Shown here: one piece after another, positions 28,326 to 36,074 of the stretch
Layout: each line of letters starts with the position of its first letter
Numbering within the stretch: the first letter of the stretch is position 1
Source of the DNA: Acidimicrobiaceae bacterium
Lineage (GTDB): Bacteria > Actinomycetota > Acidimicrobiia > Acidimicrobiales > Poriferisodalaceae
DNA: 64,000 bases
NCBI GenBank assembly: GCA_002722565.1
Contig: PBMG01000010.1
Location: 1-64,000 of the forward strand
Direction: 5' to 3'
Made by a program: the position numbers and the translations under genes
Notes under the pieces: model-generated
Seen by the model: the letters and a program-made list of their open reading frames with translations, nothing else
Databases searched by the model: none
Told to the model about the DNA's origin: nothing

Positions 28326-29356
28326 CGGACAGTTTCGAAGGGATTATCGGTCAAAGACCGGCCATTTCTGTATTGCGAAATGCCGTTTCAGCGCCTTTAC
28401 CGGCATATCTATTTGTAGGACCATCCGGATGTGGTGCTCGCACAGCCGCCACGAGATTTGCGGCTGAATTGTTGGCCGCAGGAAGTGAAGATCCTGAAAG
28501 ACACAAAAGACTCGCCATTGCTGAAGAACACCCGGATTTCATTTTGTTTGAACGAAACGGACCTGCACTCTCAGTTGATCAAGCTAAAGAGATTGTTCGT
28601 GTCGCAATGACCAGCCCCTATGAGAGCAATAGAAAGGTGATCTTCGTCGAGGATGTGCACCTTGCTTTTAGTTCAGCGCCAATGATTCTTAAAGTGCTGG
28701 AAGAGCCGCCCCCCACGACGCTGTTCATTCTTACTGCAGAAGAAATTCCAGTTGGGATAGCGACCATTGCATCTCGTTGCACCAGAGTCGAATTCGAACC
28801 AATAAGCCCCAAAGAGCTTGTCGAACAGTTGGTGGTATCGGGCGCAGAACGAGAAAACGCTGCGATGATTGCTGAGGCGGCGAACGGCTCGATTGACCGG
28901 GCGACTCTCTTAGCTTCAGACGAGGCAGCGCTCGACCGCTGGAACGCGTGGAGTGAACTTCAATCGGTTCTTGATGGGTCGGGTAGCAGTGCAGCAGAAG
29001 CAGTAGACAGACTCCTGACGATGGTTGACGCAGCGACGGCTCCCCTCCAACACCGCCATGAACAAGAAAGCAAAGATCTTGATGAGCGTGCTGAGCGCTT
29101 TGGAGAACGGGGATTGGGGCGCCGCAGTCTCGAAGACCGACATAAAAGAGAACTGCGTAGGCTCCGAACAGACGAGTTGCTGATGGGTATGACAGCCCTG
29201 GGGAACGCCATCAGCAAAGGCGTAACCAACGGTTCAATTGACCCGCCAAGTGGCTCAAGATCTTTGGCTTTGATCGCCTCGGCATCCCAAGACATAAGAC
29301 GCAACGGTAACGAACGACTTTTAATGCAGAGGTTGTTTGCCACCTTGAAGCTCTGA
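28322..29356 (+). CDS. holB: DNA polymerase III delta' subunit
   Basis: Clamp-loader subunit that helps put the sliding clamp on DNA. 344 residues. The AAA+ region starts with GQRPAISVLRNAV and FVGPSGCGART. The P-loop lacks the canonical Lys at the GK position (Ala-Arg-Thr instead), so ATP binding is probably lost, as is known for delta' in several bacteria. A KVIFVEDVH Walker-B-like strand and LKVLEEPPPTTLFIL, the hallmark of delta' and tau/gamma, are present, along with a SRC arginine-finger-like segment (IASRCTR). A basic, charged region lies at about 245-285. Overlaps tmk. A gap follows that contains a tRNA on the other strand. Confidence 0.93.
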   Translation: MTDSFEGIIGQRPAISVLRNAVSAPLPAYLFVGPSGCGARTAATRFAAELLAAGSEDPERHKRLAIAEEHPDFILFERNGPALSVDQAKEIVRVAMTSPYESNRKVIFVEDVHLAFSSAPMILKVLEEPPPTTLFILTAEEIPVGIATIASRCTRVEFEPISPKELVEQLVVSGAERENAAMIAEAANGSIDRATLLASDEAALDRWNAWSELQSVLDGSGSSAAEAVDRLLTMVDAATAPLQHRHEQESKDLDERAERFGERGLGRRSLEDRHKRELRRLRTDELLMGMTALGNAISKGVTNGSIDPPSGSRSLALIASASQDIRRNGNERLLMQRLFATLKL

Positions 29357-29382
29357 GGCGCAAGAGTTAGTTGAGAACTTTG

Positions 29383-29454
29383 AGCCCGAGGTGGGAATTG
29401 AACCCACGACCTGCTCTTTACGAGAGAGCCGCTCTACCACTGAGCTACTCGGGC
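29383..29454 (-). tRNA. tRNA-Thr (anticodon CGT)
   Basis: 72 bases on the minus strand. Acceptor arms GCCCGAG and CTCGGGC pair perfectly; the D arm is GCTC/GAGC, the anticodon stem GCTCT/AGAGC encloses the loop CTCGTAA, giving anticodon CGT, and the T arm GTGGG/CCCAC encloses TTCAATT. No encoded CCA follows. Reads the rare codon ACG. Points against the flanking genes, so it has its own promoter. Confidence 0.93.
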
Positions 29455-29574
29455 GTTAACCCAACTGACGCTACCAGCCACCCTTGGGTACAAGACCAAA
29501 GGCTCATGAGTGATTTTGGGTGAACCTGTTCCAAGAGTTGAGTTCTAACCGACAGTGTTGGGTACGATGACGAT

Positions 29575-29709
29575 ATGAACGCACTTGCTGCTCAAGTCTG
29601 GCATTTCTGGTTGGCGGTACCTCTAGCTATTGGCGCGGTCCTCGGAGTGGTCCAACTTATAGCGGGCTACATCATGAAGGTAGTGGCCCCTCGTTATCCA
29701 AAACGCTGA
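29575..29709 (+). CDS. Mini membrane protein upstream of the DUF2342 protease
   Basis: 44 residues (MNALAAQVWHFWLAVPLAIG and on) with one hydrophobic helix of about 25 residues and a short basic tail ending PRYPKR. No family recognised. The stop is 8 bases before the ATG of the DUF2342 gene, which suggests a shared transcript and perhaps a coupled role at the membrane. Its reading frame has normal codons for this genome. Below the usual size cutoff for gene finders, hence easily missed. Confidence 0.6.
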   Translation: MNALAAQVWHFWLAVPLAIGAVLGVVQLIAGYIMKVVAPRYPKR

Positions 29710-29717
29710 AGAAGCTG

Positions 29718-30779
29718 ATGACGGAAGGACCCGTCGACTGGGAGTTGGCGAAACGAATCGCGACACGCGTAGCTGGTGATGAACCGCTGTCTCGTTCATA
29801 TCTGGGTGATTCACTGCATAAGGATTTCGCCGATTTCACACCGCTAGCCGAAGAGCTAGTCGGTATGGAAACCAGACTGGTCTCAACTGAAGGAGCAGCT
29901 CGCGCTCGAGTTATTGATCGAGAAGGGTGGATTGATGCCAATATCCGCTCCTTTAGGCGACTGTTGCGTCCGGTCTTAGCGGAATCCTCCGACTCCAGCG
30001 CGACCAGCGGTATAGCCCGCAAAGTAGCTGCAACAGAGTTAGGCACGGTTCTAGGTTGGATGTCTCGCCGAGTTCTAGGTCAATACGACCTTTTGCTTGC
30101 CGAAGACGAAGATCGAGATGAACAGGATCTCGTCTATTACGTTGGTCCCAACGTTTTAGCTATCGAAAAGAAATTTGCGTTCGATCCTAAGCAATTCAGA
30201 CTTTGGTTAGCTTTGCATGAGCTAACGCATAGATCACAGTTCACAGGCGTGCCCTGGTTGCGTCCCCGCTTCTTGGAATTGGTAAACCAGATGTTGGACG
30301 AAGTAGAACCGGACCCCGATCGCCTTAAGCAAGGGCTTCAAGATTTCGTTCAGATGAAACGAGATGGCAAGGACCCGATGGCTGATGGTGGCGTGGCTCA
30401 ACTATTTGCAAGCGACCGGCAAAAAGAGTTGTTAGACGCGGTCGGAGGCATGATGAGTCTGGTCGAAGGACATGGTGACGTGACTATGTCTCGAGCTGCA
30501 GCCGGTCATGTCCCTCATGCCCAGCGTTTTCATCGAGTAATGCAACAACGCCGCAACAGTGCAACTGGGGTCAGCCGGATAATGCAGAAATTGATGGGAC
30601 TTGAAGCAAAGTTGGCTCAGTACCAAGCAGGTGAAGACTTCATTGCTGCCATTGAATCTCAGCGTGGTGATCGGGCGGTCGATGTTATTTGGGAAGATCC
30701 TCAACATCTTCCGTCGATGGCAGAAATAAGAAATCCAGCTTCCTGGATGGAACGAGTATCAGCTGCGTCGCAGAGGTAA
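29718..30779 (+). CDS. Zinc-dependent metalloprotease, DUF2342 family
   Basis: 353 residues. The HELTH motif at 167-171 is a zincin HExxH, with an EGHGDV segment near residue 248 that may give the third ligand. The body is helical with many charged residues and no signal peptide. Known: this family is found in Actinobacteria, often beside tilS and hpt, and has been named putative F420-associated hydrolase; its substrate is not known. Here tilS starts 4 bases downstream of its stop, so the conserved order is kept. Upstream lies a 44-residue membrane protein. Confidence 0.88.
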   Translation: MTEGPVDWELAKRIATRVAGDEPLSRSYLGDSLHKDFADFTPLAEELVGMETRLVSTEGAARARVIDREGWIDANIRSFRRLLRPVLAESSDSSATSGIARKVAATELGTVLGWMSRRVLGQYDLLLAEDEDRDEQDLVYYVGPNVLAIEKKFAFDPKQFRLWLALHELTHRSQFTGVPWLRPRFLELVNQMLDEVEPDPDRLKQGLQDFVQMKRDGKDPMADGGVAQLFASDRQKELLDAVGGMMSLVEGHGDVTMSRAAAGHVPHAQRFHRVMQQRRNSATGVSRIMQKLMGLEAKLAQYQAGEDFIAAIESQRGDRAVDVIWEDPQHLPSMAEIRNPASWMERVSAASQR

Positions 30780-30783
30780 ATAA

Positions 30784-31680
30784 ATGGGAAACTACAATGC
30801 TCTGGGCCCATTTTTTGAGCAGTGCATGTTTCCCAGCACTGGACCAATACATTGCGCAGTCTCGGGGGGAGCTGACTCGTCAGCGTTACTGATTTTGGCG
30901 TCGTTGACTGGGGAAGAAGTTGTTGCCCATCACGTCGACCACGGTCTGCGCCCAAATGGGCCAGATGAAAGTAGCCACGTCGCAAACCTTGCATCCAAGG
31001 TTGGAGCTGACTTCAGATCAGTAGTCCTGTCCATAGAAGATGGCCCCAATCTCGAAGCTCGAGCAAGGGAAGCGCGTTTTGCCTCGCTGCCTAGAGACGT
31101 GCTTACAGGACACACCGCTGATGACCAAGCAGAGACGATTCTCCTGCATCTTCTGAGAGGAGGAGGGCCCGACGCATTGGCAGGCATGCGAGATGACCAG
31201 CACCCAATTATCAGATTGCGGCGTGCCGATACAGAATCGGTGTGCCAAATATTTCAGTGGCGACCAACAGAAGATCCGAGCAACGATGATCCAAGGTTTC
31301 GTCGTAACAGGATCCGGCACGAAGTTCTTCCTCTCCTGAACAAGGTGGCAGAAAGGGACGTGGTTCCTCTGCTTGTACGAGCCGGTCAAATTGCTGAGAA
31401 GGATGCAGAGTTACTAGATCGCTTGGCTCGAGAAATTGATGTCACTGATGCCGTCGCAGTGGCATCAGCACCGATCGCGCTTGCGCGTCGCGCCATCCGA
31501 GCTTGGCTTAGAGAGGGCCACCCACCAGATCTCGCATCAGTCGAGCGAGTTCTCCAAGTTGCTCGAGGAGAAGCTCTAGGCACGGAGATAACGGGAGGTC
31601 GATCCGTTAGACGCACCGATGGCAAATTACGAGTCGAAACCTTGGCAAAAGAACATCGCGAAGTTCCAGAAAGCGGCTAG
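30784..31680 (+). CDS. tilS: tRNA(Ile)-lysidine synthase
   Basis: Modifies C34 of tRNA-Ile(CAU) to lysidine so that AUA is read as Ile. 298 residues. The PP-loop SGGADSS is at 27-33, with HHVDHGLR, the LEAREAR-like stretch (ARAREAR) and TGHTADDQAET following, then the RNRIRHEVLPLL motif. It ends with a short C-terminal domain, as in actinobacterial TilS. The start at 30784 lies 4 bases after the protease stop. hpt follows after 11 bases. Confidence 0.94.
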   Translation: MGNYNALGPFFEQCMFPSTGPIHCAVSGGADSSALLILASLTGEEVVAHHVDHGLRPNGPDESSHVANLASKVGADFRSVVLSIEDGPNLEARAREARFASLPRDVLTGHTADDQAETILLHLLRGGGPDALAGMRDDQHPIIRLRRADTESVCQIFQWRPTEDPSNDDPRFRRNRIRHEVLPLLNKVAERDVVPLLVRAGQIAEKDAELLDRLAREIDVTDAVAVASAPIALARRAIRAWLREGHPPDLASVERVLQVARGEALGTEITGGRSVRRTDGKLRVETLAKEHREVPESG

Positions 31681-31691
31681 GTTCCGATCCT

Positions 31692-32252
31692 GTGACAGAC
31701 CCGAGCGTTACAAATGATCCTGCTCTGACCGAAATTCTTGTAAGCCGCGAGGAAATTGAAGCAAGAGTGCAGCGGATCGGAGAAGAAATTTCGAATGATT
31801 ATGCAGGACGCACTCCTTTACTAATTGGGGTGCTCAAGGGCGGCGTTATTTTCACGGCCGATCTAGCAAGAGCTATCGATCTACCGGTCGAATTGGACTT
31901 TATGGCTGTTTCTTCGTATGGCAGCACTACCCGGAATAGCGGCGTGGTGCGAATCATCAAAGACCTTGATAACGATATTGAAGGGCGAGACGTGATAATC
32001 GTCGAGGACATTGTCGACAGTGGACTCACGCTGCGTTACCTGCGAAAGACTTTGTTAGCTAGAAACCCGTCAAGCCTAGAGTTCTGCTCTTTACTTGTTC
32101 GCGAAGAGCAACAAGCTGACCTTGATGATCTTGTTAAATATGCAGGTTTTCGACTCCCACAGGTATGGGTAGTGGGCTATGGGCTGGATGTAGGCCAGCA
32201 ATATAGAAATTTGGGCGATATATGGGCCTACGACACCTCAAGCGAGCACTAA
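31692..32252 (+). CDS. hpt: Hypoxanthine phosphoribosyltransferase
   Basis: Salvages hypoxanthine (and guanine) to the nucleotides with PRPP. 186 residues. The PRPP-binding motif is IIVEDIVDSGLTLRYL (about 98-113), with an LIGVLKGG flap near residue 44 and SYGSTTRNSG in the flexible loop. A VVGYGLDVGQQYRNL region near the end matches HPRT C-termini. GTG start at 31692, after a short gap from tilS. The tilS-hpt pair is widely conserved; ftsH usually follows but does not here. Confidence 0.95.
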   Translation: MTDPSVTNDPALTEILVSREEIEARVQRIGEEISNDYAGRTPLLIGVLKGGVIFTADLARAIDLPVELDFMAVSSYGSTTRNSGVVRIIKDLDNDIEGRDVIIVEDIVDSGLTLRYLRKTLLARNPSSLEFCSLLVREEQQADLDDLVKYAGFRLPQVWVVGYGLDVGQQYRNLGDIWAYDTSSEH

Positions 32253-32341
32253 GGGCATCATAATTCTCGGTGGCCACATCAAAGATGGACAACTAATATC
32301 TGGTTCGCATTAGTGTTTCAGCGCTTGCGGAATAGGGGACC

Positions 32342-32863
32342 GTGAAAGGAAAGTGGGCAGAAGGCATTGAGCCCAGAAACTTCGTCTGGGTTATCAAAGA
32401 CTCTCTCGCAATATGCGAGCGCCCTGGCGGCTATGGCGAACACCATCGCCGTGTCCGTCGACAAGAAGAGATTATTTGGGTTCGTCAACAACATTTTGAT
32501 GTTCTGTATTCGCTGATCTCGGGGTCACACAATCTCCACAACTACGAAGAACTTGGAATGCCCTTCCGGCATCGCCCTTGGCCAGCTCATGACCAACTGG
32601 CCCAATACATGGAAGTGTTGTTCACGGAAATCCAAAGTGCCATGAACGCTGGGCTGCAGGTTCTTGTCCATAAAGAAGAAGTGGGAGAGCGCCTTTGTGG
32701 CCTAATGGCTGCATATCTCCTATGGACCGGGATGGTCCCAACTGGGCCGCAGGTAACCGCTATAGCCGAACGGATCTTTCAACAACGATTAGGTCCACAT
32801 GGACGAGAGCTTGTAGAGATAGCTGTAGAAATGGAGCATCAATCAGAGGACCCTGAAGAGTGA
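32342..32863 (+). CDS. Dual-specificity-phosphatase-like protein with the catalytic Cys replaced
   Basis: 173 residues. The layout matches small dual-specificity phosphatases: EIIWVRQQHFDVLYSLISG, then YEELGMPFRHRPWPAHD, then VLVHKEEVGERLCG at about 107-120. At the signature HCx5R site it reads H110-K111-x5-R117, so the nucleophilic Cys is Lys and the protein should be catalytically dead; the glycine of the P-loop is also displaced by one. Inference: a pseudophosphatase that binds a phosphorylated partner or nucleotide. GTG start with AGGGGA upstream; the stop overlaps folB (GTGA), so it is part of the folB-folK operon. The assignment is by pattern only. Confidence 0.62.
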   Translation: MKGKWAEGIEPRNFVWVIKDSLAICERPGGYGEHHRRVRRQEEIIWVRQQHFDVLYSLISGSHNLHNYEELGMPFRHRPWPAHDQLAQYMEVLFTEIQSAMNAGLQVLVHKEEVGERLCGLMAAYLLWTGMVPTGPQVTAIAERIFQQRLGPHGRELVEIAVEMEHQSEDPEE

Positions 32864-33237
32864 AGCAACAATTCGATGGTGACTGCATTCAGCTGCGCGG
32901 ACTTCGTGTCGTTTGCATAGTCGGCGTGCTTCCCGAAGAACGTGAACGACCTCAACCACTAGAGATCGATATTGACATTTACAGCGACTTATCAGCAGCA
33001 GGCCACTCAGACGATCTTAAGGACACCATCGATTATGGTGCGGCGGCTCAATCGGTAGCTGAGACTTGTTTGTCTTCACAAGTTCAGTTGCTAGAGCATT
33101 TGGCTCAACTAATCGCTGATGATCTACTCAAGCCAGTCCAGGTAACAGCTGTGGATGTAACTATCAAAAAACTACGACCACCGATTCCTCTAGATATCAA
33201 CTTTACAGCGGTTCAAGTGGTGCGCCGGCGTCAATGA
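32860..33237 (+). CDS. folB: Dihydroneopterin aldolase
   Basis: Cleaves dihydroneopterin to 6-hydroxymethyl-dihydropterin in folate synthesis. 125 residues. LRGLRVVCIVGVLPEERERPQPL is the N-terminal family region (shortened), DTIDYGAAAQSV is the loop with conserved Tyr, QLLEHLAQLIADDL follows, and VTIKKLRPPIP is the C-terminal signature with the conserved Lys. The GTG at 32860 overlaps the previous stop, and its own stop overlaps folK. The chain 32342-33731 is a translationally coupled operon. Confidence 0.95.
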   Translation: MKQQFDGDCIQLRGLRVVCIVGVLPEERERPQPLEIDIDIYSDLSAAGHSDDLKDTIDYGAAAQSVAETCLSSQVQLLEHLAQLIADDLLKPVQVTAVDVTIKKLRPPIPLDINFTAVQVVRRRQ

Positions 33238-33731
33238 ACGAGCGCGCTGCGAGTAAACCCGTAAGAGCATTTCTAGGGTTAGGTTCCAACATGGGTGACC
33301 GGCACGATTTGCTCGCAACAGCAGTTAATAGATTGCCTGGAGTCCATGCAGTATCGGGCTTGTATGAAACGGCTCCGGTTGGAGGCCCAACACAGGACTC
33401 CTATTTCAATCTTGTAGCTGAAATTCATACCCACCTAAGCCCATACGAGTTGCTTCACACGTGCCAAGATCTCGAACAATTGGCAGGGCGTGTCCGGCTG
33501 GAACGATGGGGGCCCCGAACTCTGGATATAGACGTCTTGCTGTACGGTGAACTTCAATTAGGAGACCCTGATCTAACTATTCCGCATCCCCGAATGTATG
33601 AGAGGGCCTTTGTACTCAACCCCTTGGCTGAACTTGCTCCGGAGTTACTTCCACACGACTGGCAATCAGCGGTCGCCGAACAATCAATACAACGGCTTGG
33701 AGATTGGTCCCTCTTTAGCTCCCCGCAGTAG
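33234..33731 (+). CDS. folK: HPPK, 2-amino-4-hydroxy-6-hydroxymethyldihydropteridine diphosphokinase
   Basis: Transfers pyrophosphate from ATP to 6-hydroxymethyl-dihydropterin. 165 residues. LGLGSNMGDR at 15-24 is the pterin site, followed by GLYETAPVGG, YFNLVAEI and the signature RWGPRTLDIDVLLYG (about 90-104) holding the Mg-binding aspartates. PHPRMYERAFVLNPLAELAP is the C-terminal consensus (shortened). Starts in the folB stop (ATGA). Its product feeds FolP, which is encoded about 5 kb away at 38565-39425. Confidence 0.96.
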   Translation: MNERAASKPVRAFLGLGSNMGDRHDLLATAVNRLPGVHAVSGLYETAPVGGPTQDSYFNLVAEIHTHLSPYELLHTCQDLEQLAGRVRLERWGPRTLDIDVLLYGELQLGDPDLTIPHPRMYERAFVLNPLAELAPELLPHDWQSAVAEQSIQRLGDWSLFSSPQ

Positions 33732-33919
33732 GGTCGAACGCTCAAAAATCTTCAGAAAAGAATGAGTTCGTCAAGGGCATGAGATGCCAAACTCTTCTAT
33801 CTGACCTTTTTATTTCTTTGTTGATCGCACCGCGAGAGCGATTCATGAAGCACCATAAAGCTTGAATGCTGCTCGATATTTAGAGCTATGCGGGACCAAC
33901 CTAAGTTCGTTGAGGAGAC

Positions 33920-35326
33920 ATGGCAGAAATTCCTTATCAATTCGACCCCGACACCAGAGTCGAAGCTCTGATAGCGAAACATGCGGACCTTGCCGAAGGT
34001 CAGGAAACCGAAGATGTCGTAACTATCGCAGGACGACTCATGTTGAGACGCGTCCAAGGGAAACTGGCCTTTGGCACCCTCGATGACAGCTCGGGTCGGA
34101 TTCAGCTGTTCGCACCCGCTAAAAGCACACCTGATTTCGAAGGTTTCTGCGACCTGAATCTGGGGGACTGGGTGGGAGTAACGGGTGTAGTAATGACCAC
34201 TCGTCGAGGGGAATTAAGTGTCCGAGTAGATTCTTGGACACGCTTAGCTGAGGCTCGCCGATCCTTTCCTGATAAATGGCACGGAATCAGCGACACGGAC
34301 ACACGGTATCGACAGCGGTATGTAGATCTATGGGTAACTCCAGAAGCCCGACGAGCGTTCCAAATCAGAAGCCGAATGATTTCGTTGACTCGATCCTTTT
34401 TGGAGGAGCGAGGGGCGATGGAAGTCGAAACCCCCATTTTCCATCCGATACCAGGCGGCGCCAACGCTCGACCATTTACCACGCACCACAATGCGTTAGA
34501 TCTAGATCTATACCTCAGGATTGCACCCGAGTTGTATCTCAAACGGCTCACGGTTGCCGGGTTCGACAAAGTTTTTGAGATTGGGCGTGTCTTTCGAAAT
34601 GAAGGAGTATCAACTCGTCACAATCCGGAGTTCACCATGCTGGAACTCTACGAGGCCTATGCCGATTATCAAGACATTATGCGCCTCGTCGAAGAGCTAG
34701 TTGAGTACTTAGCAATCGAACTCACAGGCTCAACCGTTCTTAACGTCGGAGACAGAGAGCTCGATGTTGCTACACCATGGCGACGTGCCACCATGACAGA
34801 GCTAATTGAGGAATCCATTGGAGTTGCAGTCACATTGGATACACCACTTGAGGAACTCCGAGAAATTGCCTCACAGAACGAAGTCCCGATCAAAGAAAGT
34901 TACGGACCGGGAAAACTGATTCTGGAAATATACGAAAAAACGACCGAGAGTTCTTTGTGGGGTCCGGTCTATGTGACGGACTATCCAGTTGAAGTATCGC
35001 CTTTGGCACGAGAGCACCGATCCAACCCTGGAATGACCGAACGGTTCGAAGCGATCGTGGCCGGGCGAGAACTTTGCAACGGTTTCAGTGAACTTGTAGA
35101 CCCTGAACAACAAAGAATCCGATTTGAGGAGCAGGCGGCACAAAACGCAGACGGGGATGACGAAGCAATGCTTGTGGATGAGGACTACCTTCGCGCTCTT
35201 GAGTACGGCTTGCCACCCACAGGAGGAGTAGGCATTGGCATGGATCGTCTAGCGATGCTGCTTACAGGTGCGACGAGCATCAGAGACGTTGTGCTTTTCC
35301 CGACTTTACGACCTGAGCAATCATAG
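33920..35326 (+). CDS. lysS: Lysyl-tRNA synthetase, class II
   Basis: Charges tRNA-Lys. 468 residues, slightly short. An N-terminal OB-fold anticodon-binding domain (about 35-125, with GRLMLRRVQGKLAFGTLDD, given shortened) precedes the class II core: motif 1 around RSRMISLTRSFLEERG, motif 2 FEIGRVFRNEG, motif 3 GIGMDRLAMLLTG. The ATG follows a GAGGAG site. The 188 bases before it hold no gene; no leader, T-box or riboswitch could be recognised there. Confidence 0.96.
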   Translation: MAEIPYQFDPDTRVEALIAKHADLAEGQETEDVVTIAGRLMLRRVQGKLAFGTLDDSSGRIQLFAPAKSTPDFEGFCDLNLGDWVGVTGVVMTTRRGELSVRVDSWTRLAEARRSFPDKWHGISDTDTRYRQRYVDLWVTPEARRAFQIRSRMISLTRSFLEERGAMEVETPIFHPIPGGANARPFTTHHNALDLDLYLRIAPELYLKRLTVAGFDKVFEIGRVFRNEGVSTRHNPEFTMLELYEAYADYQDIMRLVEELVEYLAIELTGSTVLNVGDRELDVATPWRRATMTELIEESIGVAVTLDTPLEELREIASQNEVPIKESYGPGKLILEIYEKTTESSLWGPVYVTDYPVEVSPLAREHRSNPGMTERFEAIVAGRELCNGFSELVDPEQQRIRFEEQAAQNADGDDEAMLVDEDYLRALEYGLPPTGGVGIGMDRLAMLLTGATSIRDVVLFPTLRPEQS

Positions 35327-35350
35327 GTACGAAACTTCTCGTAGTTAACG

Positions 35351-36010
35351 TTAGGGAGTTGGCTGAGAACCCTCTGGTTGGTCCTCACGTTGTATGAATA
35401 AGCCTTCGGCTTCCATAAAACGACCCTCAGGTCCATCTCCCGAACCCATCAAGGTGATCTTTCGACCTTCAGTGTTGTGCACCCAAGCAGTAAAGGTCAC
35501 TGGAACCCCTAAAGGGGCGGGACCTCTGTAGTCCACTTTTAAATAAGCCGTGTAAGCCTGACGTCCCCGCATCCGATTCAAAGCGCCCATCACCTCATCA
35601 ATCACAAGGGCTTGAACCCCGCCATGGACTCGCTCTGGAGGGCCGGCGAACATAGGGTCAATAGTTCCGCTGCAGATGACTTTTTCATCGGATTCCTTAA
35701 CGAATGAAAGCCCAATCGACGCTGGGTGCAAATTTCCTCCTGCAATGGAGAACGGATCGAATTCGATTTCTTCTCCCGGTTGAAGGTCGAGAGGCGTGTG
35801 CTGACCTGCGTAAATAGCAGCCAAATGAGGACGAGTCAGCATGTCGTCCAACTTGTTTCTTTCAGCACCAGATTCGAAACGCGCTGCTAGAGATTCAACA
35901 GCCTCAGCAATTTCCTCCAAAGCGTCATCGGGTAGCCGACGTCCCGAAACAGCTCGATTTAGACGGCGTGTCGCCTCGGCGGTTTTGGCTAATGCATCCC
36001 AGGTACTCAT
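35351..36010 (-). CDS. PaaI-type thioesterase (hotdog fold)
   Basis: 219 residues, including a helical N-terminal region of about 60. The hotdog domain shows FAGPPERVHGGVQALVIDEVMG (shortened) and a YRGPAPLGVPVTFTAWV strand, matching PaaI/YiiD-like acyl-CoA thioesterases, in which the HGG loop region binds the acyl group. It lies convergent to lysS (24-base gap) and divergent from the acyl-CoA dehydrogenase (64-base gap), suggesting involvement in fatty-acyl-CoA metabolism. Acyl preference unknown. Confidence 0.8.
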   Translation of the reverse strand: MSTWDALAKTAEATRRLNRAVSGRRLPDDALEEIAEAVESLAARFESGAERNKLDDMLTRPHLAAIYAGQHTPLDLQPGEEIEFDPFSIAGGNLHPASIGLSFVKESDEKVICSGTIDPMFAGPPERVHGGVQALVIDEVMGALNRMRGRQAYTAYLKVDYRGPAPLGVPVTFTAWVHNTEGRKITLMGSGDGPEGRFMEAEGLFIQREDQPEGSQPTP

Positions 36011-36074
36011 TCCCCGAACGCTACCGCGCTAATCGGCCTCGCAGACGGGTACCTTCACGCAGTACGGTCAAAGC

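Noticed and set aside
33732-33919. Possible T-box or riboswitch before lysS
   Set aside because: No T-box core or recognisable aptamer element seen; only a GAGGAG ribosome site.
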